64,000 bases of DNA from Acidovorax sp. 69 (GTDB lineage Bacteria > Pseudomonadota > Gammaproteobacteria > Burkholderiales > Burkholderiaceae_C): positions 736,001-800,000 of the forward strand of contig NZ_PGEP01000001.1 of NCBI RefSeq assembly GCF_002797445.1, in the 5' to 3' direction. The notes beneath the pieces were generated by a model. That model searched no databases and had not been told where the DNA came from. It was given only the letters and a program-made list of their open reading frames with translations. Both the position numbers and the translations under genes were made by a program. Shown here piece by piece: positions 27,591 through 35,082 of this stretch (positions are counted from its first letter, which is position 1; each line of letters starts with the position of its first letter).

Positions 27591-28451
27591 CTATTTTTTG
27601 CCCTTGACGTGTCCTTCCAGCTCTGAAAAGCTGGGGCGGACGTTGGAGAAAAGCACCTTGCGGCCAAACTCGATGGCTGTGGCCGGGTTGTAGCCCTGCA
27701 TACTGGCCAGCAGAGTGGATTTGATGCACTGCAACTCCTTGGCTGCGTCCTCGGTCTTTTGTTCGACCAGGCCGCCCAGAGGCTCGACCACGCCGTAGGC
27801 CAACAGAATCCCCAGGAACGTACCCACCAGCGCTGAGCCGATCATGCCGCCCAGCACGGACGGCGGCTGGCCCACCGAGCCCATGGTGTTCACCACGCCC
27901 AGCACGGCTGCCACAATCCCGAAGGCGGGCAGGGCGCCTGCCAAGCGGGCCAGGGCTGCCACAGGGGCGTGCGCTTCTTGGTGGTGGGTGTCGATCTCGC
28001 TGTCCATCAGCGCTTCTATTTCGTGCGAGTTCAGATTCCCCGACACCATCATGCGCAGGTAGTCGGTGGTGAATTCGATCACGTGGTGGTCGCTACCGAC
28101 AGTGGGATATTTCTTGAAGATCTCGGATTCGTGCGGTGCCTCGACATCTTTCTCAATCGCCATCAGCCCTTCCTTGCGGGCCTTCTGCAGGATGTCATAG
28201 AGCATGGCCATCAGTTCCATGTAACGCTCTTTGGTGTATTTGGACCCCTTGAGCGCCATGGGCAGGGCTGCCAGGGTGGCCTTGATCACCTTGGGCTGGT
28301 TGTTCACCACGAAGGCGCCTAGCGCACCACCCAGGATGGTGACGATCTCGAAGGGCAGTGCCTTCAAGATCACGCTGATATTTCCCCCGTGCATGATGTA
28401 CACACCGAAGATGCAGCCTAGGCAGACGACGTAACCGATGATGACGAACAT
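27591..28451 (-). CDS. motA: Flagellar motor stator protein MotA
   Basis: A 286-residue inner-membrane protein with four transmembrane helices that forms the proton channel with MotB. Recognised by MFVIIGYVVCLGCIFGVYIMHGG, the cytoplasmic loop HESEIFKKYPTVGSDHHVIEFTTDYLRMM, and APVAALARLAGALPAFGIVAAVLGVVNTMG. It is the first gene of the leftward motA-to-fliA block; no flhDC genes are found upstream. Confidence 0.96.
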   Translation of the reverse strand: MFVIIGYVVCLGCIFGVYIMHGGNISVILKALPFEIVTILGGALGAFVVNNQPKVIKATLAALPMALKGSKYTKERYMELMAMLYDILQKARKEGLMAIEKDVEAPHESEIFKKYPTVGSDHHVIEFTTDYLRMMVSGNLNSHEIEALMDSEIDTHHQEAHAPVAALARLAGALPAFGIVAAVLGVVNTMGSVGQPPSVLGGMIGSALVGTFLGILLAYGVVEPLGGLVEQKTEDAAKELQCIKSTLLASMQGYNPATAIEFGRKVLFSNVRPSFSELEGHVKGKK

Positions 28452-28882
28452 GCTTTAGACGTGTTGGGCGGCAGCTGAGGCAAAAACAGAGGGTCCGATC
28501 CGACAGGACCGCACGCAGGCAACGGGTTTACCGAAGGTTACTGTAAATGTATCGGATTGCCGAGTGTGAAATGTCTTAAGAGAGCCGACAACACGCGGCT
28601 TCTCTGGGAAATGACGTAACAACGACGGGGGGCGCGCCGGTAGCACGGTGGGCCCTCCCTATTGCGGGCTCCCGCACCATGGATTCTGGGTTGCGGGTGG
28701 TGGTGTCTTTACATAGGGCTGCCTGCTGGAATCCACGGGATGGTTTTTGCCATCCTTGTGACAAACGGTCGGTGTTGGTTGGAGGGCCGCGCCCGCAGAG
28801 GCTTTGGCGATCTCCGCATTTGGGCTGTATTTCTGCGGTGAAAGTACCTTTTGATGCAGTGCGTCTGCACTATGCTGCGGGC
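28452..28882. other. Non-coding gap between motA and the sugar island
   Basis: The 431 bases between divergent motA and the cytidylyltransferase gene hold no supportable gene. In many betaproteobacteria flhD and flhC sit directly upstream of motA; here they are absent. The first part, up to about 28600, is relatively AT-rich and probably carries the motA promoter and activator sites, but I could not identify a convincing sigma-28 or sigma-70 element. Confidence 0.5.
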
Positions 28883-29653
28883 ATGAAAGCCGTACTGCTC
28901 GCGGGGGGGCTGGGAACCCGCATCTCGGAAGAGTCGCACCTGCGTCCCAAGCCCATGATCGAGATCGGTGGGCGGCCCATCCTTTGGCACATCATGAAGA
29001 TGTATGCCGCCCATGGCGTCAACGACTTCATCATCTGCCTGGGTTACCGGGGCTATGTGATCAAAGAGTATTTCGCCAACTACTTCCTGCACATGTCGGA
29101 CGTGACCTTCGACATGGCCAACAACCGCATGGAAGTGCACCACCGCCACGCCGAACCCTGGCGCGTGACCCTGGTGGACACGGGCGAAAGCACCATGACC
29201 GGCGGGCGCCTGCGCCGGGTGCAGGAATATTTGCCTGCGGGCGAGCCCTTCTGCTTTACCTATGGCGACGGCGTGGCCGACCTCGATATGGCGGCCCAGT
29301 TCGCCTTCCACCGCGCCCACGGCCGCCAAGCCACGGTGACGGCCGTGCAGCCGCCCGGCCGCTACGGCGCACTGGTCCGTGACGGCGACACCGTGGCCGG
29401 GTTCGAGGAAAAACCCCGTGGCGATGGCGGCTGGATCAACGGCGGTTTTTTTGTGCTGCAGCCCGAGGTGATCGACCTGATCGATGGCGACGCCACCAGC
29501 TGGGAGCTGGAGCCCATGGCAAACCTGGCCACCAGCGGCCAGCTGCGCGCCTTTGAACACACCGGCTTCTGGCAGCCCATGGACACGCTGCGCGAGAAGA
29601 ACCTGCTCGAAGACCTGTGGCAAACCGGCCAGGCGCCATGGAAGTCTTGGTAG
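28883..29653 (+). CDS. rfbF: Glucose-1-phosphate cytidylyltransferase
   Basis: A 256-residue nucleotidyltransferase that makes CDP-glucose from CTP and glucose 1-phosphate. It has the [37 protein letters not shown] start typical of RfbF/DdhA, then [11 protein letters not shown] with the metal-binding aspartates and [21 protein letters not shown]. The ATG at 28883 is the family start. It is the first gene of the rightward island; CDP-glucose is the only nucleotide sugar precursor made by this island. Confidence 0.95.
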   Translation: MKAVLLAGGLGTRISEESHLRPKPMIEIGGRPILWHIMKMYAAHGVNDFIICLGYRGYVIKEYFANYFLHMSDVTFDMANNRMEVHHRHAEPWRVTLVDTGESTMTGGRLRRVQEYLPAGEPFCFTYGDGVADLDMAAQFAFHRAHGRQATVTAVQPPGRYGALVRDGDTVAGFEEKPRGDGGWINGGFFVLQPEVIDLIDGDATSWELEPMANLATSGQLRAFEHTGFWQPMDTLREKNLLEDLWQTGQAPWKSW

Positions 29654-29659
29654 AAAAGC

Positions 29660-30727
29660 ATGCGTCCTGACCCCGAATTCTGGCGCAGCAAGCGCGTGTT
29701 GCTCACGGGCCACACCGGCTTCAAAGGTGCGTGGCTGGCCCTGTGGCTGCAGCGCCTGGGCGCCCAGGTGACCGGCGTATCACTGCCGCCCGCCACCGAA
29801 CCCAATCTGTTCACCCTGGCCCAGTTGGCGCAGTCAGGCCTGGATATCGAGAGCCATTTTTGTGACATCCGCAACGCCCAGGCCCTGGCCCTGCGCGTGC
29901 GCGCGGCCCGGCCCGAGGTGGTACTGCACCTGGCCGCGCAGGCGCTGGTGCGGCCCGGCTACGCGGCACCGCTCGACACCTTTTCCACCAACGTCATGGG
30001 CACGGCCCATGTACTCGATGCCGTGCGCGGGCTGGCCGGCGTGCGCGTGGCCGTGGTGGTGACCACCGACAAGGTCTACCGCAACCACGAATGGGCCTAC
30101 CCCTACCGCGAAGACGATGCCCTGGGCGGGCATGACCCCTACAGCGCCAGCAAGGCCGCCGCCGAGCTGGTCACGGCCAGCTACCGAGATTCCTTTTTAG
30201 ACGCACAGGGCATCGCCGTGGCCACCGCGCGTGCGGGCAACGTGATTGGCGGCGGTGACTGGGCGCAAGACCGCCTGCTGCCCGATGCTGTGCGCGCCTG
30301 GGAGAAGGGCGCAACCTTGCACATCCGCCGCCCTCAGGCCACGCGCCCCTGGCAGCACGTGCTGGAGCCGCTGGCCGCCTACCTGCGCCTAGCCCAGTGC
30401 CTGTGGGAATCGCCCGCGCTGGCTGGTGCCTACAACTTTGGTCCGCTGCCGCACGAGGCGGCTACCGTCAAAAATGTGGTCGAATTGGCCTCTAGCGCTT
30501 ATCCATCAAGCGCTACAAGCTATGAAAACGAGAGTGATGGCCCCCACGAAGCAGGCTGGCTGGCGCTGGAAACCGCCCACGCCCGTCAGTCGCTGGGCGT
30601 GGCCCCGCACTGGGCGCTGACCACGGCCGTGGCGCGCACCATGAACTGGTACCGCCAGCAACACGGTGGCGCCGACGCCCGCGCGCTGTGCCTGGCCGAC
30701 ATCGACGCCTGGGAGGCGCGCCCATGA
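29660..30727 (+). CDS. rfbG: CDP-glucose 4,6-dehydratase
   Basis: A 355-residue short-chain dehydrogenase that converts CDP-glucose to CDP-4-keto-6-deoxyglucose. The NAD-binding motif GHTGFKGAWL is at 17-26, VVTTDKVY carries the threonine-aspartate pair and DPYSASKAAAE the YxxxK catalytic pair; GNVIGGGDWAQDRLLPD is diagnostic of RfbG. Residues 277-291 (ASSAYPSSATSYENE) are encoded by a copy of the dispersed palindromic repeat and look like an in-frame insertion between conserved blocks. It lies six bases after rfbF and overlaps the next gene by four. Confidence 0.94.
   Translation: MRPDPEFWRSKRVLLTGHTGFKGAWLALWLQRLGAQVTGVSLPPATEPNLFTLAQLAQSGLDIESHFCDIRNAQALALRVRAARPEVVLHLAAQALVRPGYAAPLDTFSTNVMGTAHVLDAVRGLAGVRVAVVVTTDKVYRNHEWAYPYREDDALGGHDPYSASKAAAELVTASYRDSFLDAQGIAVATARAGNVIGGGDWAQDRLLPDAVRAWEKGATLHIRRPQATRPWQHVLEPLAAYLRLAQCLWESPALAGAYNFGPLPHEAATVKNVVELASSAYPSSATSYENESDGPHEAGWLALETAHARQSLGVAPHWALTTAVARTMNWYRQQHGGADARALCLADIDAWEARP
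30490..30536 (+). repeat. Dispersed palindromic repeat, copy D, inside rfbG coding sequence
   Basis: CTCTAGCGCTTAT, a short spacer, then AAGCGCT at 30508-30514 and the tail ACAAGCTATGAAAACGAG. This is the most complete copy in the window: AGCGCTT at 30494-30500 pairs with AAGCGCT. It lies wholly inside the dehydratase reading frame without breaking it. Confidence 0.75.
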
Positions 30728-31284
30728 GCCGCCTGACCCTGGCGCCGCTGCCTGTAGCCGGGCTCTTCCGTGTGGTGCGTCAGCCCCTGGTGGACGAACG
30801 CGGCTTTTTTGCCCGCATGTTCTGCGCCGAGGAGCTGGCCGGTGCTGGGTGGGCAGCGCCCATCGCGCAGATCAACCACAGCTACACAGCGCTGAAAGGC
30901 ACCGTGCGCGGCATGCACTACCAAAAGCCACCGCACGCCGAGATGAAACTCGTGAGCTGCCTGCGTGGCGAGGTCTGGGATGTGGCCGTGGACCTGCGCC
31001 AGGGCTCGCCCACCTTTTTGCAGTGGCATGCCGAGCATTTATCCGCAGACAACGGCAACGCGCTGCTCATCCCGCCCGGTTTTGCCCACGGCTTTCAGGC
31101 GCTTGCCGACCATGCAGAGCTGCTGTATTGCCACTCAGCCGCCTATGCCCCAACGGCCGAAGCGGGGCTGCACCCGCTCGACCCACGGCTTGCCATTGCC
31201 TGGCCCCTGCCCGCAGGGCAGATGTCGCCGCGCGACGCGGGCCAGCCGTGGTTAACCGAAGAATTCGAAGGAGTGCGCCTGTGA
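30724..31284 (+). CDS. dTDP-4-dehydrorhamnose 3,5-epimerase-like cupin (RfbC family)
   Basis: A 186-residue RmlC-type sugar epimerase. Conserved features are VDERGFFARMFCAEEL, INHSYTALKGTVRGMHYQ with the catalytic histidine, EVWDVAVDLRQGSPTF, and LLIPPGFAHGFQAL. Since the upstream genes make a CDP-linked 4-keto sugar, the substrate here is probably CDP-4-keto-6-deoxyglucose, giving 3- and/or 5-epimerisation; this is inference. The ATG overlaps the rfbG stop as ATGA, and the stop overlaps the next GTG start. Confidence 0.88.
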   Translation: MSRLTLAPLPVAGLFRVVRQPLVDERGFFARMFCAEELAGAGWAAPIAQINHSYTALKGTVRGMHYQKPPHAEMKLVSCLRGEVWDVAVDLRQGSPTFLQWHAEHLSADNGNALLIPPGFAHGFQALADHAELLYCHSAAYAPTAEAGLHPLDPRLAIAWPLPAGQMSPRDAGQPWLTEEFEGVRL

Positions 31285-32522
31285 AGTGCCGACACTGCGG
31301 CAGCCCGCTGCAACTGCCGTTTCTGGACCTGGGCAGCGCGCCCCCGTCCAATGCCTACCTGAGCGAGGCCGCGTTGCGCGCGCCCGAAACCTGGTTCCCG
31401 CTGCGCCTCTTGGTCTGCGAAACCTGTTGGCTGGTGCAGACCGAGGACCACGCCGGGCGCGAGGCGCTGTTCACCGACGACTACGCGTATTTCAGCTCGT
31501 TCTCCTCGTCTTGGCTGGCCCATGCCAACGCCTATGTTGAAGCGATGCGCGAGCGGCTGGGCCTGACCGCCGATAGCCGCGTGGTCGAGGTCGCGTCGAA
31601 CGACGGCTACCTGCTGCAGTACGTGCAGGCCGCAGGCATCCCCTGCTACGGCGTGGAGCCCACTGCCAGCACGGCGGCGGCGGCCCGCGCCAAGGGCATT
31701 GAGGTGGTGGATCGGTTCTTTGGCGTGGCGCTGGCCGACGAGCTGGTAGCGGCCGACCGCCAGGCCGACCTGATCGCCGCCAACAACGTGCTGGCCCATG
31801 TGCCCGACATCAACGACTTTGTGGGCGGCTTCACGCGCCTGCTCAAGCCCCAAGGCGTGGCCACCTTCGAGTTCCCGCACCTGCTGCGCATGGTGGAGGG
31901 CTGCCAGTTCGACACGGCTTACCACGAGCACTACTCCTATCTGTCGCTCACGGCAGTGCAGCGCATCTTTGCGGCCAATGGCCTGGTGGTGATCGACGTG
32001 CAGGAGCTGCCCACCCACGGCGGCAGCCTGCGCGTGCTTGCCGCCCGTGCCGACGCCGTGGGCCGCCCCCAGGCCAGCGCGGAAGGCGCCGCGCGCGTGC
32101 AGCAACTGCTGGCCACCGAGGCAGCGGCGGGCATGCTGGGTGCCGGTTTTTACAGCGATTTCCAGGCCCAGGCCATACGGGTAAAGCGAGAGCTGCTCAC
32201 ATTTTTGCTGCAATGCCAGGCCGACGGCATCACCGTGGGCGCCTACGGCGCTGCGGCCAAGGGCAACACCCTGCTCAACTTCGCCGGTGTGCGGCCCGAC
32301 CTGTTGCCGTACGCGGTGGACAAGAACCCTGCCAAACAGGACCAGTACCTGCCCGGCAGCCGCATCCCGGTGGTGAGCGAGGCGCACCTGCGCACGCACC
32401 GGCCCCAGCGCGTGCTGATCCTGCCCTGGAACCTGCGGGACGAAGTCAGCGCCCAGCTGGGCTACATCCGCGAATGGGGCGGGCGATTCGTCACTGCCGT
32501 TCCCCGCCTTGACATCTGGTAG
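31281..32522 (+). CDS. SAM-dependent sugar C-methyltransferase (zinc-binding N-terminus)
   Basis: A 413-residue methyltransferase of the NovU/TylC3 type. The N-terminal domain has a zinc-finger-like CRHCGSPL and CETCWL pair, the middle domain has the SAM motif VVEVASNDGYLLQYVQ and ANNVLAHVPDINDFVGG, and a C-terminal domain carries TYGAAAKGNTLL-like YGAAAKGNTLLNFAG and RVLILPWNLRDEV. Relatives add a methyl group to carbon 3 of nucleotide 4-ketosugars. The GTG start at 31281 is supported by AAGGAG upstream and a GTGA overlap with the epimerase stop. Confidence 0.9.
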   Translation: MKCRHCGSPLQLPFLDLGSAPPSNAYLSEAALRAPETWFPLRLLVCETCWLVQTEDHAGREALFTDDYAYFSSFSSSWLAHANAYVEAMRERLGLTADSRVVEVASNDGYLLQYVQAAGIPCYGVEPTASTAAAARAKGIEVVDRFFGVALADELVAADRQADLIAANNVLAHVPDINDFVGGFTRLLKPQGVATFEFPHLLRMVEGCQFDTAYHEHYSYLSLTAVQRIFAANGLVVIDVQELPTHGGSLRVLAARADAVGRPQASAEGAARVQQLLATEAAAGMLGAGFYSDFQAQAIRVKRELLTFLLQCQADGITVGAYGAAAKGNTLLNFAGVRPDLLPYAVDKNPAKQDQYLPGSRIPVVSEAHLRTHRPQRVLILPWNLRDEVSAQLGYIREWGGRFVTAVPRLDIW

Positions 32523-32573
32523 TTGCCTGGCAACCACCACTTCATTTGACACCCACCCACAAAGGAGACAGCC

Positions 32574-33698
32574 ATGATCCCAATGTTCAAACCCCTGATC
32601 GAACAAGAAGAAATCGATGCCAGCCGCGAATCGCTGGAGATGGGGTGGCTCGGCATGGGCAGCTACGTGTCCGGCTTTGAAAAGAAGGTCAAGGAGATCC
32701 TGCAGGCGCCTGACCGCCACGTGGCGGCCGTCAGCACGGGCACTGCCGGCCTGCACATCGCGCTGCTGCTCGCAGGCGTGGGTCCGGGTGACGAGGTGAT
32801 CGTGTCGGCATTCAACTGCTCGGCCGACTACCAGGCCATCACCTGGGTGGGCGCGGACATCGTGTTTTGCGACTGCACCGACGACACGCTGGAGCTGGAC
32901 CTTGCCAAGGCCGAGTCCCTGGTGAGCCCGCGCACCAAGGCCGTCATCGTGATGGACTACGACTGCATCATCAGCAACCACGAGGACATCGCTGCATTTG
33001 CCGAGCGCCACAAGCTGCGCGTCATCCACGACGCGGCCCACTCGTTCGGCTCCAGCTACAAGGGGCGCATGGTCGGGAGCTTCTCGGACATTTGCGTCTT
33101 CAGCCACGACCCGGTCAAGACCGTGACCTGCCTGGATGGCGGCACCATCGTCGTGCGCACCGAAGAGGAATTGCGCCGTGTGCACGAGCTGCGCCTGCTG
33201 GGTATGCAGCAGCCCGCCGAGGTGATGTACCAGAACAAGCGCGCCTGGACGTTCGACGTCGAGCGCGTGGGCTTTCGCTACCACATGCTCAACATGCACG
33301 CGGCCATCGGCCTGGCGCAGCTGGGCAAGCTCGACGTGATCAAGTCGAGCCGCCAGGCGGCATCGCGCCGGTATAACGAAAAGCTCAAAGGCATTGCGCA
33401 GGTGCGCACGCCGGTGACGGACTTTGCCGACGTCAACCCGTTCCTGTACTACATCCGCGTGCCGGCCGAGCACCGCGATGCGCTGCGCGACTTCCTGAAG
33501 GCCAATGGCGCAGACACGGGCATCCACTGGCAGCCGGGACACTGGTTCTCGTTGTGGAAGGACTGCAGGGCGGGGGATCTGTCGGTCACGGACAGCGTGG
33601 GTAAGGGGATTCTCTCGTTGCCCCTGCACTCGCGCATGGAGCTTGAGACCGTTGACGCCGTGGCCGAGCAGGTGCGCCGCTACTTCGAGCAAGTCTGA
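32574..33698 (+). CDS. DegT/DnrJ/EryC1/StrS-family sugar aminotransferase
   Basis: A 374-residue PLP enzyme that typically converts a nucleotide ketosugar to an aminosugar with glutamate as donor. Motifs: VSTGTAGLHIALLLAGVGPGDEVIVSAFN, VIHDAAHSFGSSYKGRMVGSFSD, and the PLP-lysine segment VFSHDPVKTVTCLDGG. With a 4-keto sugar made upstream the likely product is a 4-amino-4,6-dideoxy sugar. The gap after the methyltransferase is 51 bases, with AAGGAGA before the ATG. Confidence 0.9.
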   Translation: MIPMFKPLIEQEEIDASRESLEMGWLGMGSYVSGFEKKVKEILQAPDRHVAAVSTGTAGLHIALLLAGVGPGDEVIVSAFNCSADYQAITWVGADIVFCDCTDDTLELDLAKAESLVSPRTKAVIVMDYDCIISNHEDIAAFAERHKLRVIHDAAHSFGSSYKGRMVGSFSDICVFSHDPVKTVTCLDGGTIVVRTEEELRRVHELRLLGMQQPAEVMYQNKRAWTFDVERVGFRYHMLNMHAAIGLAQLGKLDVIKSSRQAASRRYNEKLKGIAQVRTPVTDFADVNPFLYYIRVPAEHRDALRDFLKANGADTGIHWQPGHWFSLWKDCRAGDLSVTDSVGKGILSLPLHSRMELETVDAVAEQVRRYFEQV

Positions 33699-33714
33699 AG
33701 AACAAGGGGCGGTC

Positions 33715-34365
33715 ATGCATACACCAACCCCTGGACAGCAGCTTTTCGCTGCAATCAAGCAGACTGCCCGCGCCGGTCAGCCGGGGCTGTTGCTGCCGGT
33801 GGGGCACCCGCTGAGAGCGGTGGTCCGGCCGATAGCCACCGTGCCCGGGCACACCGATGCCATCGACGTGCAATTGCTGACCGACTGGCGCAACCGCCAC
33901 GTCAAGTCCTTCCTCACCGAGTTCGTCTCCACCCCCGAGCGCACCGCAGCTTGGCTGGCCGCAGGGGTGCATCAGAACCCGGGCAAGATGCTGTTCATGG
34001 TCGAGACGCTGGCTGGCGAGCGCGTGGGGCATGTGGGTCTGGGCTTCATCGACTGGCAGCGTGGGTATGGAGAGGCAGATGCCATCGTGAGCGGGGGGGC
34101 GTCGCCTCCGGGGTTGATGAAGGCCTCGCTGCTGGCGTTGATGCGCTGGGCACGCGACGCCCTGGGATTGCAGACCCTGGCAGTGCGGGTGCGGTCAGAC
34201 AACCCGGCGGTCGAGTTCTACCGCAAGGTGGGTTTTCAGGAGTACCAGCGCGTACCCATCGTCGCCACGACCGTACCGGGTGGTGTGGACTGGAGTGAAG
34301 ACCCGGGTGCCCTGGGTGCGCCTGCCAGCCTGGTGTATATGCAGCTGCAGTTGCCCAACGCCTGA
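33715..34365 (+). CDS. GNAT-family acyltransferase
   Basis: A 216-residue protein whose second half is a GNAT acetyltransferase fold (MLFMVETLAGERVGHVGLGFIDW, then ALGLQTLAVRVRSDNPAVEFYRKVGFQEYQRV). In a sugar operon following an aminotransferase, N-acylation of the new amino group is the simplest role. The start is the ATG at 33715, with AAGGGG upstream; the 17-base gap suggests co-transcription with the aminotransferase. Confidence 0.8.
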   Translation: MHTPTPGQQLFAAIKQTARAGQPGLLLPVGHPLRAVVRPIATVPGHTDAIDVQLLTDWRNRHVKSFLTEFVSTPERTAAWLAAGVHQNPGKMLFMVETLAGERVGHVGLGFIDWQRGYGEADAIVSGGASPPGLMKASLLALMRWARDALGLQTLAVRVRSDNPAVEFYRKVGFQEYQRVPIVATTVPGGVDWSEDPGALGAPASLVYMQLQLPNA

Positions 34366-34400
34366 GTTGTTCTGCCGCAAGGCATAGAGGGAATCCGACC

Positions 34401-35048
34401 ATGGAAATCTTGCGGATGGATCGCGACCGGTTACTGCGCTATGTGGTGCAGCAATTGCGCAATGCCCTGCCTGATGACTTCGACCCGCGCCCCGACATCG
34501 ACGCGCACCTAGACGAGGCGCTGGCTCGCCTGCAGATCTGCATCGACGCCGTGCGGCCCTGGCGCCAGGGCTGCTTCGACCCTCTGCACTCCACGCAGTA
34601 CTGCAGCTTTCTCTACTTTCTGGCGCACACCATCTGGCGCAGCACCGGCAACGCAGACACACCCACGCGGCTCTTCTTGCTGAACAAAGCCTTGAACGGC
34701 ATCGATCTGTTCTACGAGATCGAGATGCCGCCGGTGTTCTTCATCGGCCATTCCGTCGGCGTCGTCTTTGCCAAGGCCACCTACGGCAACTACCTGGTGA
34801 TCTACCAAAACTCCACCGTGGGCAAGAACCACGGCGTGGCGCCTGTGCTGGGGCAGGGTGTCGTGATGTACCCCGGCACCGCCATCATCGGCGGCTGCCA
34901 GGTGGGCGACGCCACGGTGCTCTCGCAGGGCACGAGCCTGGTCAACACCGACACGCCGGGGCATTGCACGGTGTACCCGGCAGAGGCCGGCAAGGTGACC
35001 TTCAAAACCACCCGGCGCGACGCCCTGCAGGACATCTTCCGGCTCTGA
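34401..35048 (+). CDS. Left-handed beta-helix acetyltransferase, serine O-acetyltransferase-like
   Basis: A 215-residue protein. The N-terminal part is helical, and residues 110-190 are a hexapeptide left-handed beta-helix (FFIGHSVGVVFAKATYGNYLVIYQNSTVGKNHGVAPVLGQGVVMYPGTAIIGG), with possible active-site histidines in GHS and KNHG. Automated tools would call it CysE, but it lacks a clear CysE N-terminus and sits in a sugar island, so an O- or N-acetyltransferase acting on the sugar is more likely. It ends in a hairpin shared with the convergent glycosyltransferase gene. Confidence 0.75.
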   Translation: MEILRMDRDRLLRYVVQQLRNALPDDFDPRPDIDAHLDEALARLQICIDAVRPWRQGCFDPLHSTQYCSFLYFLAHTIWRSTGNADTPTRLFLLNKALNGIDLFYEIEMPPVFFIGHSVGVVFAKATYGNYLVIYQNSTVGKNHGVAPVLGQGVVMYPGTAIIGGCQVGDATVLSQGTSLVNTDTPGHCTVYPAEAGKVTFKTTRRDALQDIFRL

Positions 35049-35066
35049 CGCGCGGGCGCGCGTCAG
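35045..35066. terminator. GC-rich inverted repeat between convergent genes
   Basis: CTGACGCGCG (35045-35054) and its exact reverse complement CGCGCGTCAG (35057-35066) overlap the stop of the acetyltransferase gene. There is no T run on either side, so it may be a weak or factor-assisted bidirectional terminator. Confidence 0.4.
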
Positions 35067-35082
35067 TCCCGGACTGCGCGCG

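Noticed and set aside
28901..28930. Seven-G run at the start of rfbF as another frameshift
   Set aside because: Seven G is the length that keeps the LAGGLGTR motif in frame; no break is present.
31143..33758. An 871-codon minus-strand open frame over the methyltransferase and aminotransferase genes
   Set aside because: It is a His/Val/Gly-rich antisense shadow in high-GC DNA; the plus-strand genes have clear family motifs and coupled starts.
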